Below are positions 44,526-51,638 of a DNA stretch of 64,000 nucleotides, piece after piece. Both the position numbers and the translations under genes were made by a program. Below the pieces are notes generated by a model. That model saw nothing but the letters and a program-made list of their open reading frames with translations. It was not told where the DNA came from and did no database searches. Origin of the DNA: DASPKW01 sp038244055 (GTDB lineage: Bacteria > Planctomycetota > Phycisphaerae > Tepidisphaerales > Tepidisphaeraceae). Within the stretch, counting starts at the first letter, position 1, and every line of letters begins with the position of its first letter. Location of the stretch: the NCBI GenBank assembly GCA_038244055.1, contig JBBRTW010000001.1, positions 6,070 to 70,069 on the forward strand. Reading direction: 5' to 3'.

Positions 44526-46052
44526 GTGTCATCCGCCGAGCTCGAAACCATACTCAAAGACCTTCCGCGCCACGGCCAGCGCATCAAGGATCGGCCCTAT
44601 CGCCAGGTCTGGCGTTTCGAGGCGGGCGGGAAGGCTTACTACCTCAAGTTCTATCCCCGCCCCGGCTCGCGCCTCAAACGCGTGTTTCGCGGCAACCCCG
44701 CCATGCGCGAATTCCTGCGGATGCAGTGGCTCCAGAAGGCGAAGATTCCTTCGCCACGGGCGGTGGCGATGCTGGCCGGGTACACCATCGAAGGCATCAA
44801 GGGCGATGCTGTGCTTTCACTCGCCATTGAGCCCTCGATCCAACTCGACAAATACCTCAACGGCTTCGAACTGCTCGGCCAGCGCGCCGCCGATCATCTT
44901 CAGCTCTCCGCCAAAGTCCGCGAACTCGTCTTCTCCCTCGGCCGCGCCGGCTTTGGCCATAACGACCTCCACCTGGGCAACTTTCTCAAGTCCGGCGATG
45001 CCGTCTATCTCCTCGACGCCTATGCCGTCACCCCCGGCGGGCTGAAGATGAAACAGCTTATGAAGCTCGGCCACAGCGCCGCCCGATATGCCACGCGCGG
45101 CGATGTCCGCTGCGCCTGGGCGATGCTGGCCGAGGGCGCGCCGATGCCGCGCAGCAATGCCACCTCCTCGCGCATCTGGCAAAAGTTCATCGATCAGATC
45201 GCCGGCGGCAATCGCTATTTCGGAAAGATGGATTCGCGAGGCTGGAGCGGATCGTTTTTTCAGCACTGGAAATATCCTTACCGTTGGTCGGCCGCCAGCC
45301 AGCTAAATGTTTCCGATGCCGATTGGGCGCGGGAATGGCCGATGCTGTTGGAAAAGATGGAATCTGGCGCGTTCGAGGTTCTGAAAACGGGCCGCAGCGG
45401 CGATGTTTTGGCCGCGCAGGTCACGCTGGGCGGGCGGGCGATCGATGTGATCGTCAAGCGCCCGCGTCGGAAGAGGTGGTATCGCTATATCAATGAAATC
45501 GGCCGGGGCTCGCGCGCCTGGCGGGCCTGGAAGAAAAGCTGGAGCCTGGTCACGCGGAACATCCCCACGGCCTGGCCTCTGGCGATCGTGGAGAAGAAGA
45601 CGCTCGGCTACGTCATGGATCAGGTCATTATCTGCGAGCGCGTGCCCGGGCAGTCGCTGGCGGTGACCGATCTCGATGCCCTGCCGGGGAGCGAGCGCGA
45701 TCAGATGTTCCGCCGCTGCGGGAGGATGCTCCGCCGAATCGAGACGACGGGGATGAGCCATTTCGATTCCAAGTCGAGCAACTGGATCATCTCGCCCGAT
45801 GAAAAGCGCGGGCCGACGCCGATACTGGTCGATGTCGATGGCATCCGGTTCTATCGCTGGGACGCGTTCAGCATCCGCCGGCTATTGAGATCCATGCTCG
45901 AACACCCTCAATACACCCCGGCCGACAGTCTAGCGCTCTGCCAGGGCTACGCGCCATTCACGCTTCTGGAACCTGAAGAAGAATTGAACCACGAAGGACA
46001 CGAAGAGCACGAAGGGGAGAATGAGGTTGAAGAGGATGTCCGCGAGAAGTGA
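44526..46052 (+). CDS. Protein with two Kdo/WaaP-type kinase-like domains
   Basis: A 508-residue protein starting at GTG 44526. Two lipopolysaccharide-kinase-like domains lie in tandem. Domain 1: Lys41 in YYLKFYP, catalytic H145-x-D147 to N152 in GHNDLHLGN and D164 in LLDAYAV. Domain 2: Lys311 in VIVKRPR, H412-x-D414 to N419 in HFDSKSSN and D436/D438 in LVDVDG. The following gene is a heptosyltransferase, so sugar-core phosphorylation at the inner membrane is likely. The last 20 residues (from NHEGHEEHEGE) come from a 9-mer DNA repeat and are not part of the fold. Confidence 0.82.
   Translation: MSSAELETILKDLPRHGQRIKDRPYRQVWRFEAGGKAYYLKFYPRPGSRLKRVFRGNPAMREFLRMQWLQKAKIPSPRAVAMLAGYTIEGIKGDAVLSLAIEPSIQLDKYLNGFELLGQRAADHLQLSAKVRELVFSLGRAGFGHNDLHLGNFLKSGDAVYLLDAYAVTPGGLKMKQLMKLGHSAARYATRGDVRCAWAMLAEGAPMPRSNATSSRIWQKFIDQIAGGNRYFGKMDSRGWSGSFFQHWKYPYRWSAASQLNVSDADWAREWPMLLEKMESGAFEVLKTGRSGDVLAAQVTLGGRAIDVIVKRPRRKRWYRYINEIGRGSRAWRAWKKSWSLVTRNIPTAWPLAIVEKKTLGYVMDQVIICERVPGQSLAVTDLDALPGSERDQMFRRCGRMLRRIETTGMSHFDSKSSNWIISPDEKRGPTPILVDVDGIRFYRWDAFSIRRLLRSMLEHPQYTPADSLALCQGYAPFTLLEPEEELNHEGHEEHEGENEVEEDVREK
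45990..46016. repeat. 9-mer tandem repeat CACGAAGGA (x3) at a gene 3' end
   Basis: CACGAAGGA, CACGAAGAG and CACGAAGGG. It keeps the frame and encodes HEGHEEHEG near the C-terminus of the kinase-like protein. The preceding TTGAAC is also found before the related repeat at 31263. Confidence 0.85.
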
Positions 46053-46060
46053 TTCCTCTC

Positions 46061-46095
46061 CTATACCCTATACCCTACACCCTATACCCTCCCCT
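46061..46095. repeat. Heptamer array CTATACC (x4-5) abutting a start codon
   Basis: CTATACC, CTATACC, CTACACC, CTATACC and CTCCCCT run between the kinase-like stop (46052) and the TTG at 46096. Same unit as the right arm at 8851-8885, which abuts the ATG at 8886. Confidence 0.88.
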
Positions 46096-47187
46096 TTGAC
46101 CAGCCCCCAAAAGATCCTCGTCATCAAACCCAGCGCCATCGGCGATGTCGTGCATACGCTGCCGATCCTGAATCTGCTGCGCAAGCGCTGGCCGGCAGCG
46201 CATATCGCGTGGCTCATTACGCCCGCCTGCGCGGGGATGATCCAGGGGCACCCGCAGCTCGATGAAGTGATCCTCTTCGACCGCAAAAAACTCGGCTCCA
46301 TGTGGAAAAACCCGCGCGTGTTCTTCGAGCTGCGCCGCTTCACGCGCTCGCTTGCCGCGAAACAATTCGACCTGGTCCTCGATCTTCAAGGGCTTTTCCG
46401 CAGTGGCTGGCTCGCCCGGAAAACTCATGCGCCGATGCGGGTTGGCTTCCGCAACGCCCGTGAGTTGGCATGGTTCTTCTATACGCATCGCGTGCCGATC
46501 GGCACGATGGAGCAGCATGCGATCGAGCGGTATTTGACGCTGGCGCGCTCGATCGGCTGCGAGGGGGAAGTGGAATTTGTCTTCGCGCACGATGATGAGG
46601 ACCGACGCGCGGTGAGGGCCATGATCGATGATGCGATCGGCATGCGCGGCGTCCAATCGAGCCCGGCCGCTTCCATGCCCCTCGGTGTTTCATCTTCATC
46701 CCTCCACATTGCCGCCCCGCGCTACGCGATTCTCGCTCCCACCACGAATTGGGACACCAAGCGCTGGCCGGCCGGGAAATTCGCCGGGCTGGTCGCGCCT
46801 TTGCGGGATCGTTTCGGGCTCGAGTCCATTCTGATCGGCGGCCCGGACGTGGCCGCGATGTCGTCCCAATTCCCTGGCGCAATCAACATTGGCGGGAAAA
46901 CCACGCTTCGCCAGCTTTGCGCGCTCATCGAAAGCGCTGCGCTGGTCATCTCGAACGACTCGGGCCCCATGCACATCGCGGCCGCGATGCGCCGGCCGCT
47001 GGTGACGATGTTTGGCCCGACCAACCCCGTGCGCACCGGCCCGTATGGGCGGATGCAAAGCGTCATCCGCCTGCCGATCGCCTGCTCGCCGTGCTATCTG
47101 AAAACCTGCTGGCATCAGAGCTGTTTGAAGCATCTGGAAATTGGCCCGGTTCTTGAACTGGCAGAGCGGCAGATGAACGGCAGTTGA
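46096..47187 (+). CDS. Glycosyltransferase family 9 (ADP-heptose:LPS heptosyltransferase-like)
   Basis: A 363-residue protein from TTG 46096, after which the family core begins at once (SPQKILVIKPSAIGDVVHTLPIL). In-frame ATG codons at 46021 and 46036 would add a repeat-encoded leader (PIPYTLHPIPSP) and overlap the previous gene. GT9 features are the N-terminal GD-VVHTLP, APTTNWDTKRWPA and the C-terminal nucleotide-sugar segment SNDSGPMHIAAAM with FGPTNPVRTGPYG. Transfers heptose to the lipid A core at the inner membrane, in line with the kinase-like neighbour. Confidence 0.92.
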   Translation: MTSPQKILVIKPSAIGDVVHTLPILNLLRKRWPAAHIAWLITPACAGMIQGHPQLDEVILFDRKKLGSMWKNPRVFFELRRFTRSLAAKQFDLVLDLQGLFRSGWLARKTHAPMRVGFRNARELAWFFYTHRVPIGTMEQHAIERYLTLARSIGCEGEVEFVFAHDDEDRRAVRAMIDDAIGMRGVQSSPAASMPLGVSSSSLHIAAPRYAILAPTTNWDTKRWPAGKFAGLVAPLRDRFGLESILIGGPDVAAMSSQFPGAINIGGKTTLRQLCALIESAALVISNDSGPMHIAAAMRRPLVTMFGPTNPVRTGPYGRMQSVIRLPIACSPCYLKTCWHQSCLKHLEIGPVLELAERQMNGS

Positions 47188-47236
47188 AAGACTTCGCTTC
47201 CACTTCCACCTTTCGAAACGCCCTCGGCCGAATAGG

Positions 47237-47260
47237 CAAGATGCTTCGCTGCGCTCAGCA
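47237..47260. repeat. Partial copy of the 44363 hairpin arm
   Basis: CAAGATGCTTCGCTGCGCTCAGCA shares most positions with the right arm at 44441-44466 (CTGCGC in place of AAGC). No second arm is present. Confidence 0.6.
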
Positions 47261-47293
47261 GGACCTCGGGCGCATGTTTTTTGGGGAATCCAT

Positions 47294-47321
47294 TTGACTT
47301 AGACGATCCACTTCGTATAAT
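47294..47321 (+). promoter_or_regulatory. Promoter of the ars operon
   Basis: TTGACT (47294-47299) and TATAAT (47316-47321) with a 16-bp spacer; a near-consensus sigma70-type promoter about 30 bp before the arsR start. Confidence 0.85.
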
Positions 47322-47325
47322 TCGT

Positions 47326-47339
47326 TAATTCGCGAATTA
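47326..47339. promoter_or_regulatory. Candidate ArsR operator, TAATTCGCGAATTA
   Basis: A perfect 14-bp palindrome placed between the -10 box and the GGAG of arsR, in the transcription-start region. This is where ArsR repressors usually bind; repression relieved by arsenite is inferred. Confidence 0.8.
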
Positions 47340-47351
47340 TGGAGATGACGT

Positions 47352-47846
47352 TTGATCGAGTTCCTTGCCATTGCCAACGCACTTGCCGATGAAAACCGCG
47401 CCCGGGCGTTTCTGTCGCTCCGTGGCGGGGAGCTCTGCGTGTGCCAAATCATTGAGCTGCTTGAACTTGCGCCATCGACGGTTTCCAAGCACATGCAGAT
47501 TCTCCGCCAGGCGCGTCTGGTGGAAATGCACAAGGAAGGGCGCTGGATTTACTACCGCCTGGCGGGTGAGTCGGCCAGTCCGATGGTGCGCGAGGCGATC
47601 GATTGGGCCAGCAAATGGCTCGGGGATGAGGCACAGGCCAAGGCCGACATTCGACGGATGGCGGAGATCGTTCAGGAAGACCCGGAGGCAGTATGCAGAA
47701 GGCAGATGGGGCGCCCGGAGAAGCAGGCATCGACCGCGAGCGGCGCGATGGAACCAGACAAGGCGTGCGACGAATCAAAGTGCTGTTCCTCTGCACCGGC
47801 AACTCCTGCCGAAGCCAGATGGCGGAAGGATGGGCTCGCCATCTGA
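47352..47846 (+). CDS. arsR: ArsR-family metalloregulator with Cys-containing tail
   Basis: A 164-residue repressor starting at TTG 47352, seven bases after GGAG. The winged helix has the metal-sensor motif ELCVCQII (ELCVC), followed by STVSKHMQILRQARLV and WIYYRLA. The last about 50 residues, including CDESKCCSS, extend past the usual length and overlap arsC in another frame (47693-47846). The operator at 47326 supports autoregulation. Confidence 0.88.
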   Translation: MIEFLAIANALADENRARAFLSLRGGELCVCQIIELLELAPSTVSKHMQILRQARLVEMHKEGRWIYYRLAGESASPMVREAIDWASKWLGDEAQAKADIRRMAEIVQEDPEAVCRRQMGRPEKQASTASGAMEPDKACDESKCCSSAPATPAEARWRKDGLAI

Positions 47847-48214
47847 AGGGCGATGTCATCGAAGCTTACTCAGCCGGTGTCGCGACGCATGGGCTGAATC
47901 CCAATGCCGTGCGGGTGATGAAAGAGGCCGGGGTCGATATTTCGGCCCATCGCTCGAAGCATGTGGATGAACTCAAAGACGTGGGTCTCGAATACGTCGT
48001 GACTGTCTGCGGCCACGCCAATGAAAGCTGCCCGATGTGGCTGGCGAAGGGGAGTGCGAAAGTGATCCACGTCGGTTTCGACGATCCGCCCAAACTGGCG
48101 AAAGAGGCGAAAACGGAAGAAGAGGCGCTGGGGCATTATCGGCGCGTAAGGGATGAGATTCGGGCGTTCGTGGAGAGGTTGCCCGAGGCGTTGCAGAAGG
48201 CAGAAGACCGATGA
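47693..48214 (+). CDS. arsC: Arsenate reductase ArsC, low-molecular-weight phosphatase type
   Basis: Up to 173 residues. It reduces arsenate to arsenite using Cys chemistry. The P-loop [13 protein letters not shown] matches thioredoxin-coupled Ars[14 protein letters not shown] carries the further redox cysteines. ATG 47693 has GGAGG upstream but sits inside arsR; the family core ([10 protein letters not shown]) starts at 47771, so GTG 47765 is an alternative start. The stop overlaps the likely native acr3 start (ATGA). Confidence 0.9.
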   Translation: MQKADGAPGEAGIDRERRDGTRQGVRRIKVLFLCTGNSCRSQMAEGWARHLKGDVIEAYSAGVATHGLNPNAVRVMKEAGVDISAHRSKHVDELKDVGLEYVVTVCGHANESCPMWLAKGSAKVIHVGFDDPPKLAKEAKTEEEALGHYRRVRDEIRAFVERLPEALQKAEDR

Positions 48215-49331
48215 AATCCGGAATCGCAAAAAACTCTCGTTCCTCGATCGTTACCTCACGCTCTGGATTTTCCTGGCGATGGTGCTGGGTGTCCTGCTCG
48301 GTTACGCCATCCCGCAGGCGCAGGGTTTTATCGATCGGTTCAGCATCGGGACGACCAACATCCCCATCGCCATCGGCCTGATCCTGATGATGTATCCGCC
48401 TCTGGCCAAGGTGCGGTATGAGGAGATGGGGGATGTGTTTCGCAACGTCAAAGTGCTCGGATTGTCGCTGGTGCAGAATTGGGTGATCGGGCCAATCCTG
48501 ATGTTTGGTTTGGCGCTGGCGTTTCTGCATCGGCCTGAGCATCAGGAATTCATGGTGGGCCTGATCATGATCGGCCTGGCGCGGTGCATCGCGATGGTCA
48601 TCGTGTGGAACGAGCTGGCCAAGGAGGATAGCGAATACGCCGCGGGGCTGGTGGCCTTCAACAGCGTGTTTCAAGTGCTGTTTTACAGCGTTTATGCCTG
48701 GCTGTTCGTAACCGTATTGCCGCCGATCTTTGGCCTGTCGGGAAGCATCGTGCGCATCACCATGGGCCAGATCGCGCAGAGCGTTCTGGTTTACCTGGGC
48801 ATTCCGTTCGTGGCGGGGATGTTGACTCGTCTGGCGCTGGTTAAATCCAGAGGCCGGGAGTGGTACGAGAAGAAATTCATTCCGCGGATCAGCCCGATCA
48901 CGCTGATTTCGCTGCTGTTTACCATCATCGTGATGTTCAGCATCCAGGGGCAGAAGATCGTCAAGCGGCCGTGGGATGTGGGGCTGATCGCGGTTCCGCT
49001 TTTGATCTATTTCATCGTGATGTTCCTGATCAGTTTCTGGATGGGGAAAAAGGCCGGCGCGGATTATTCCAAGACCGCGACGATCGCCTTCACGGCGGCC
49101 AGCAATAATTTCGAACTGGCGATCGCGGTGTCGGTGTCGGTGTTCGGGATCAATCACGGCGCGGCCTTCGCGGCGGTCATCGGCCCGCTGGTCGAGGTGC
49201 CAGCGCTGATCGGGCTGGTGAACGTGTCGCTGTGGCTGGGCCGAAGGTATTTCGGCGTGAATGCCGCGGAAGATGGGGCGGGTAAGAAGATGGAATCGGT
49301 GCCGTGCGCGACGGTTCGCGCCGGCCGGTAG
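48153..49331 (+). CDS. acr3: ACR3-family arsenite efflux permease
   Basis: An inner-membrane transporter with about ten helices exporting arsenite. The core [21 protein letters not shown]...[24 protein letters not shown] and [21 protein letters not shown] is the ACR3 signature. In-frame, the only start is ATG 48153, deep inside arsC, giving an unlike leader ([13 protein letters not shown]). The natural start appears to be ATG 48211, in the ATGA overlap, giving [15 protein letters not shown]. This needs one extra A in the run of six As at 48228-48233: a sequencing error, a real mutation, or slippage. Confidence 0.9.
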   Translation: MRFGRSWRGCPRRCRRQKTDEIRNRKKLSFLDRYLTLWIFLAMVLGVLLGYAIPQAQGFIDRFSIGTTNIPIAIGLILMMYPPLAKVRYEEMGDVFRNVKVLGLSLVQNWVIGPILMFGLALAFLHRPEHQEFMVGLIMIGLARCIAMVIVWNELAKEDSEYAAGLVAFNSVFQVLFYSVYAWLFVTVLPPIFGLSGSIVRITMGQIAQSVLVYLGIPFVAGMLTRLALVKSRGREWYEKKFIPRISPITLISLLFTIIVMFSIQGQKIVKRPWDVGLIAVPLLIYFIVMFLISFWMGKKAGADYSKTATIAFTAASNNFELAIAVSVSVFGINHGAAFAAVIGPLVEVPALIGLVNVSLWLGRRYFGVNAAEDGAGKKMESVPCATVRAGR

Positions 49332-49385
49332 CTGAGATCGCATCGAATCGCTGCGCGGGACTCCGCGCGAGAGAGGATGTGGGTT

Positions 49386-49763
49386 ATGAAACAGTCATGT
49401 GGTGGACAATGTGAATCGAATGCCCCGACGCTGGTTTTCGCCTGCTCGGGCGCTGCCGATGTCGGAGAGATTACCGATCGCGCAGCGCGGGCGCTGAGCG
49501 CATCGGGCGCGGCGAAGATGTTTTGTCTTGCGGGCATAGGCGGCCTCGTGCCGGACATGGTCGCCAAGGCCCGGGAGGCCGGGAAGCTCCTGGTGATCGA
49601 TGGATGCGAGAAGAACTGCGGATTCGAGTGTCTCGCGCGGGCCGGCCTGGGCGATCTGACCCACATCGCATTGAACGACATGGGCATGGAGAAGGGCAAA
49701 TCGCCCGTGACCGAAGAGGCCGTGGCGCGAGTGGTGCAGGCCGCTCGGACGGCGCTCGTGTAA
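49386..49763 (+). CDS. DGC-domain putative zinc-binding protein
   Basis: A 125-residue protein from ATG 49386 (ATG 49377 also possible). It begins with a CGGQC knuckle and carries [17 protein letters not shown], the DGC motif of a family often found in metal and arsenic operons, plus [18 protein letters not shown] near the start. Several cysteines suggest metal or thiol binding; the reaction is unknown. Placed between acr3 and arsM. Confidence 0.85.
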   Translation: MKQSCGGQCESNAPTLVFACSGAADVGEITDRAARALSASGAAKMFCLAGIGGLVPDMVAKAREAGKLLVIDGCEKNCGFECLARAGLGDLTHIALNDMGMEKGKSPVTEEAVARVVQAARTALV

Positions 49764-49810
49764 GCGCGCGGGCGAGTCCGCCGCCCGATGGTCGACACAA
49801 AACGGAGTGG

Positions 49811-49877
49811 CACTGTCAAGCTGTAAGCTTGCCAGTGGTAATTGCAATATTCGCTCGATACCGGTGGGCAGTGCCCA
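49811..49877. repeat. Hairpin and TGGGCAGTGCCCA palindrome upstream of arsM
   Basis: CACTGTCAAGCT (49811-49822) pairs with AGCTTGCCAGTG (49826-49837) over a GTA triloop, with one mismatch. Then TGGGCA-G-TGCCCA (49865-49877) follows, a divergent relative of the CACGGGCA palindromes. Both separate the DGC gene from arsM and could attenuate or stabilise the transcript. Confidence 0.65.
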
Positions 49878-49894
49878 TCCTACGGAGATTGATG

Positions 49895-50815
49895 ATGTCT
49901 GATAAAATTACCCAAGCGGTCAAGAACAAGTACGGCGATGTCGCCGCCAGCGCACTCTCGAACGATCATGCCGGCGTTCGCGCGGTGGCCGAGGCTTTTG
50001 GCTACTCGCGCGAGGAACTGGGCTCGATCCCGGCCGATGCCAACATGGGCCTCTCCTGCGGCAACCCCACCGCCATGGCCAGCCTGAAGCCCGGCGAAGT
50101 CGTCGTCGATCTCGGCTGCGGCGGCGGGCTGGATGTACTGCTCGCATCGCCGAAAGTCGGCCCGGCGGGCAAGGCAATCGGCATCGACATGACTCCTGAA
50201 ATGATCGACCGCGCCCGCCGCAACGCCGCCAAAGCCGGCATCAGCAATGTCGAGTTTCACCTGGCGACCATCGACAATCTCCCCCTGGCCAGCGCCTCGG
50301 CCGATTGCGTCATCAGCAATTGCGTGATCAACCTCGCACCCAATAAGGCGGCCGTCTTCCGCGAGATTTTCCGCGTCCTCAAGCCGGGCGGGCGCGTGGC
50401 GGTGAGCGATATCGCGCTCAAGAAGGAATTGCCCGCGGAACTGGCCAGCGATTTGATGGCCTATGTCGGCTGCATCGCCGGGGCGATTCCGATCGAGGAA
50501 TATCGCCGCGGGCTGATCGACGCGGGATTCTCGGCCGTGCAGGTCGTCGACAGCGGCGCGGATCTAAACGCCTACGCCAAGGTGGAGAATCAGGCCGCCT
50601 GCTGCTCATCAACCATGACCCCGGAGCCGGCCGCCTCGTGCTGCGGCGGCGAGAGCGCGCCCAATCCAAAGAGCCTGACCCTCGCTAAAACCGGTTGTTG
50701 CGGCAAGGAAGAGCCGGCCATCGGCACGGTGCATGAGCGCCTTGCGGGCCTTTTGAAGCAGTACGATGTGAACGATTACGCGGCCAGCGTGAAGGTGTAT
50801 GCGATCAAGAGATGA
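49895..50815 (+). CDS. arsM: Arsenite S-adenosylmethionine methyltransferase
   Basis: A 306-residue SAM methyltransferase that methylates As(III). ATG 49895 (or 49892) follows GGAG. SAM motif [12 protein letters not shown]; ArsM cysteines in MGLSCGNP and YVGCIAGA; C-terminal family ending [16 protein letters not shown]. Between them lies a Cys-rich insert with three vicinal pairs (AACCSS, ASCCGG, GCCGK). Last gene of the ars operon. Confidence 0.93.
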   Translation: MSDKITQAVKNKYGDVAASALSNDHAGVRAVAEAFGYSREELGSIPADANMGLSCGNPTAMASLKPGEVVVDLGCGGGLDVLLASPKVGPAGKAIGIDMTPEMIDRARRNAAKAGISNVEFHLATIDNLPLASASADCVISNCVINLAPNKAAVFREIFRVLKPGGRVAVSDIALKKELPAELASDLMAYVGCIAGAIPIEEYRRGLIDAGFSAVQVVDSGADLNAYAKVENQAACCSSTMTPEPAASCCGGESAPNPKSLTLAKTGCCGKEEPAIGTVHERLAGLLKQYDVNDYAASVKVYAIKR

Positions 50816-51334
50816 TCAGCCGATGCACATCTCGCGCCAACCGGTCTGGGCCTGATGGACCACGCTCTCGAGCATTCGGCGCGATGGCGTCCAGCGGTTG
50901 TCGTGCTGCATCCGCGGGTCGATATTCCAGGCCATCCGCCACTGATGGAATGCGCCGGGCGGGAGCAGGGTCAGGTGGATCGCCTGAATCTGATCCGAGC
51001 GCCGGGCGGCCGAGTATTCCATGCTGCGGCGGATGAGCGCGCGGTCCAGTTGAATCGCGAAGTCCGCGGCCGAATGCGGCGGGATGAAAAACTCGACGGC
51101 GACCTCGATCCACGGCAATCCGCCGGCATCGAGAATCGAAGGTGCAGCGAGAAACTCGCTGACCGTCGACTTGGCGGCGCGGGCGGCATAGTCGATTGAC
51201 TGATCGATCTGCCGGATCTGGGCCAGCGCGCCGAGGGGCGCGACGTTATCGGAAGTATTCGATGTCACGTGGAAATCGGGATGGCTGGGCACCGGCGCAG
51301 GCATCCTTGCATTGCGGGGTTGGTAGTTAATCAT
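50816..51334 (-). CDS. Uncharacterised protein resembling a GH3-type C-terminal domain
   Basis: A 172-residue frame from ATG 51334, ending one base after the arsM stop. The segment QLDRALIRRSMEYSAARRS, then IHLTLLPPGAFHQW and MQHDNRWTPSRRMLESV resembles the C-terminal lobe of GH3-like acyl-adenylate enzymes (LPPG-F--W then QHK-PR). The adenylation domain is missing, so it would be a stand-alone fragment or a divergent family. No strong ribosome-binding site; MPAPVPS at 51304 is an alternative start. Confidence 0.55.
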   Translation of the reverse strand: MINYQPRNARMPAPVPSHPDFHVTSNTSDNVAPLGALAQIRQIDQSIDYAARAAKSTVSEFLAAPSILDAGGLPWIEVAVEFFIPPHSAADFAIQLDRALIRRSMEYSAARRSDQIQAIHLTLLPPGAFHQWRMAWNIDPRMQHDNRWTPSRRMLESVVHQAQTGWREMCIG

Positions 51335-51638
51335 GCGGGCAAAGATAGGGCAGGAATCTTGAGATTGTGCGAAGGTTTGCACGGCGGCGCGCTAAGGCGG
51401 GTTTCGCAGTTTGCCACGACGTCGCGGCGATAGCGGGGGGGATCGGATCCGTAATTGCATTCGGCGTATGCCCGACATGGGATTCTGATCCTCATATGTG
51501 CAGCGCCTGGCCCACCTGCTGCACGGGCAGATCCACCTTATTGGGCTCCAGTGACGTGAGGAATTCCTGGGGTCAAATCAACACGCCCGGTCCGCGGCGG
51601 CTATGAATAAAATGGAGCGCAAGCAAAGGAGCCAATCC
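51335..51638. other. Intergenic region before the GH127 gene
   Basis: About 300 bp with no gene or repeat recognised. The ribosome-binding site AGGAG of the GH127 gene is at its end. Confidence 0.4.

Noticed and set aside
46021..46095. ATG starts for the heptosyltransferase at 46021 or 46036
   Set aside because: They overlap the previous gene and encode only heptamer-derived sequence; the family core starts right after TTG 46096.
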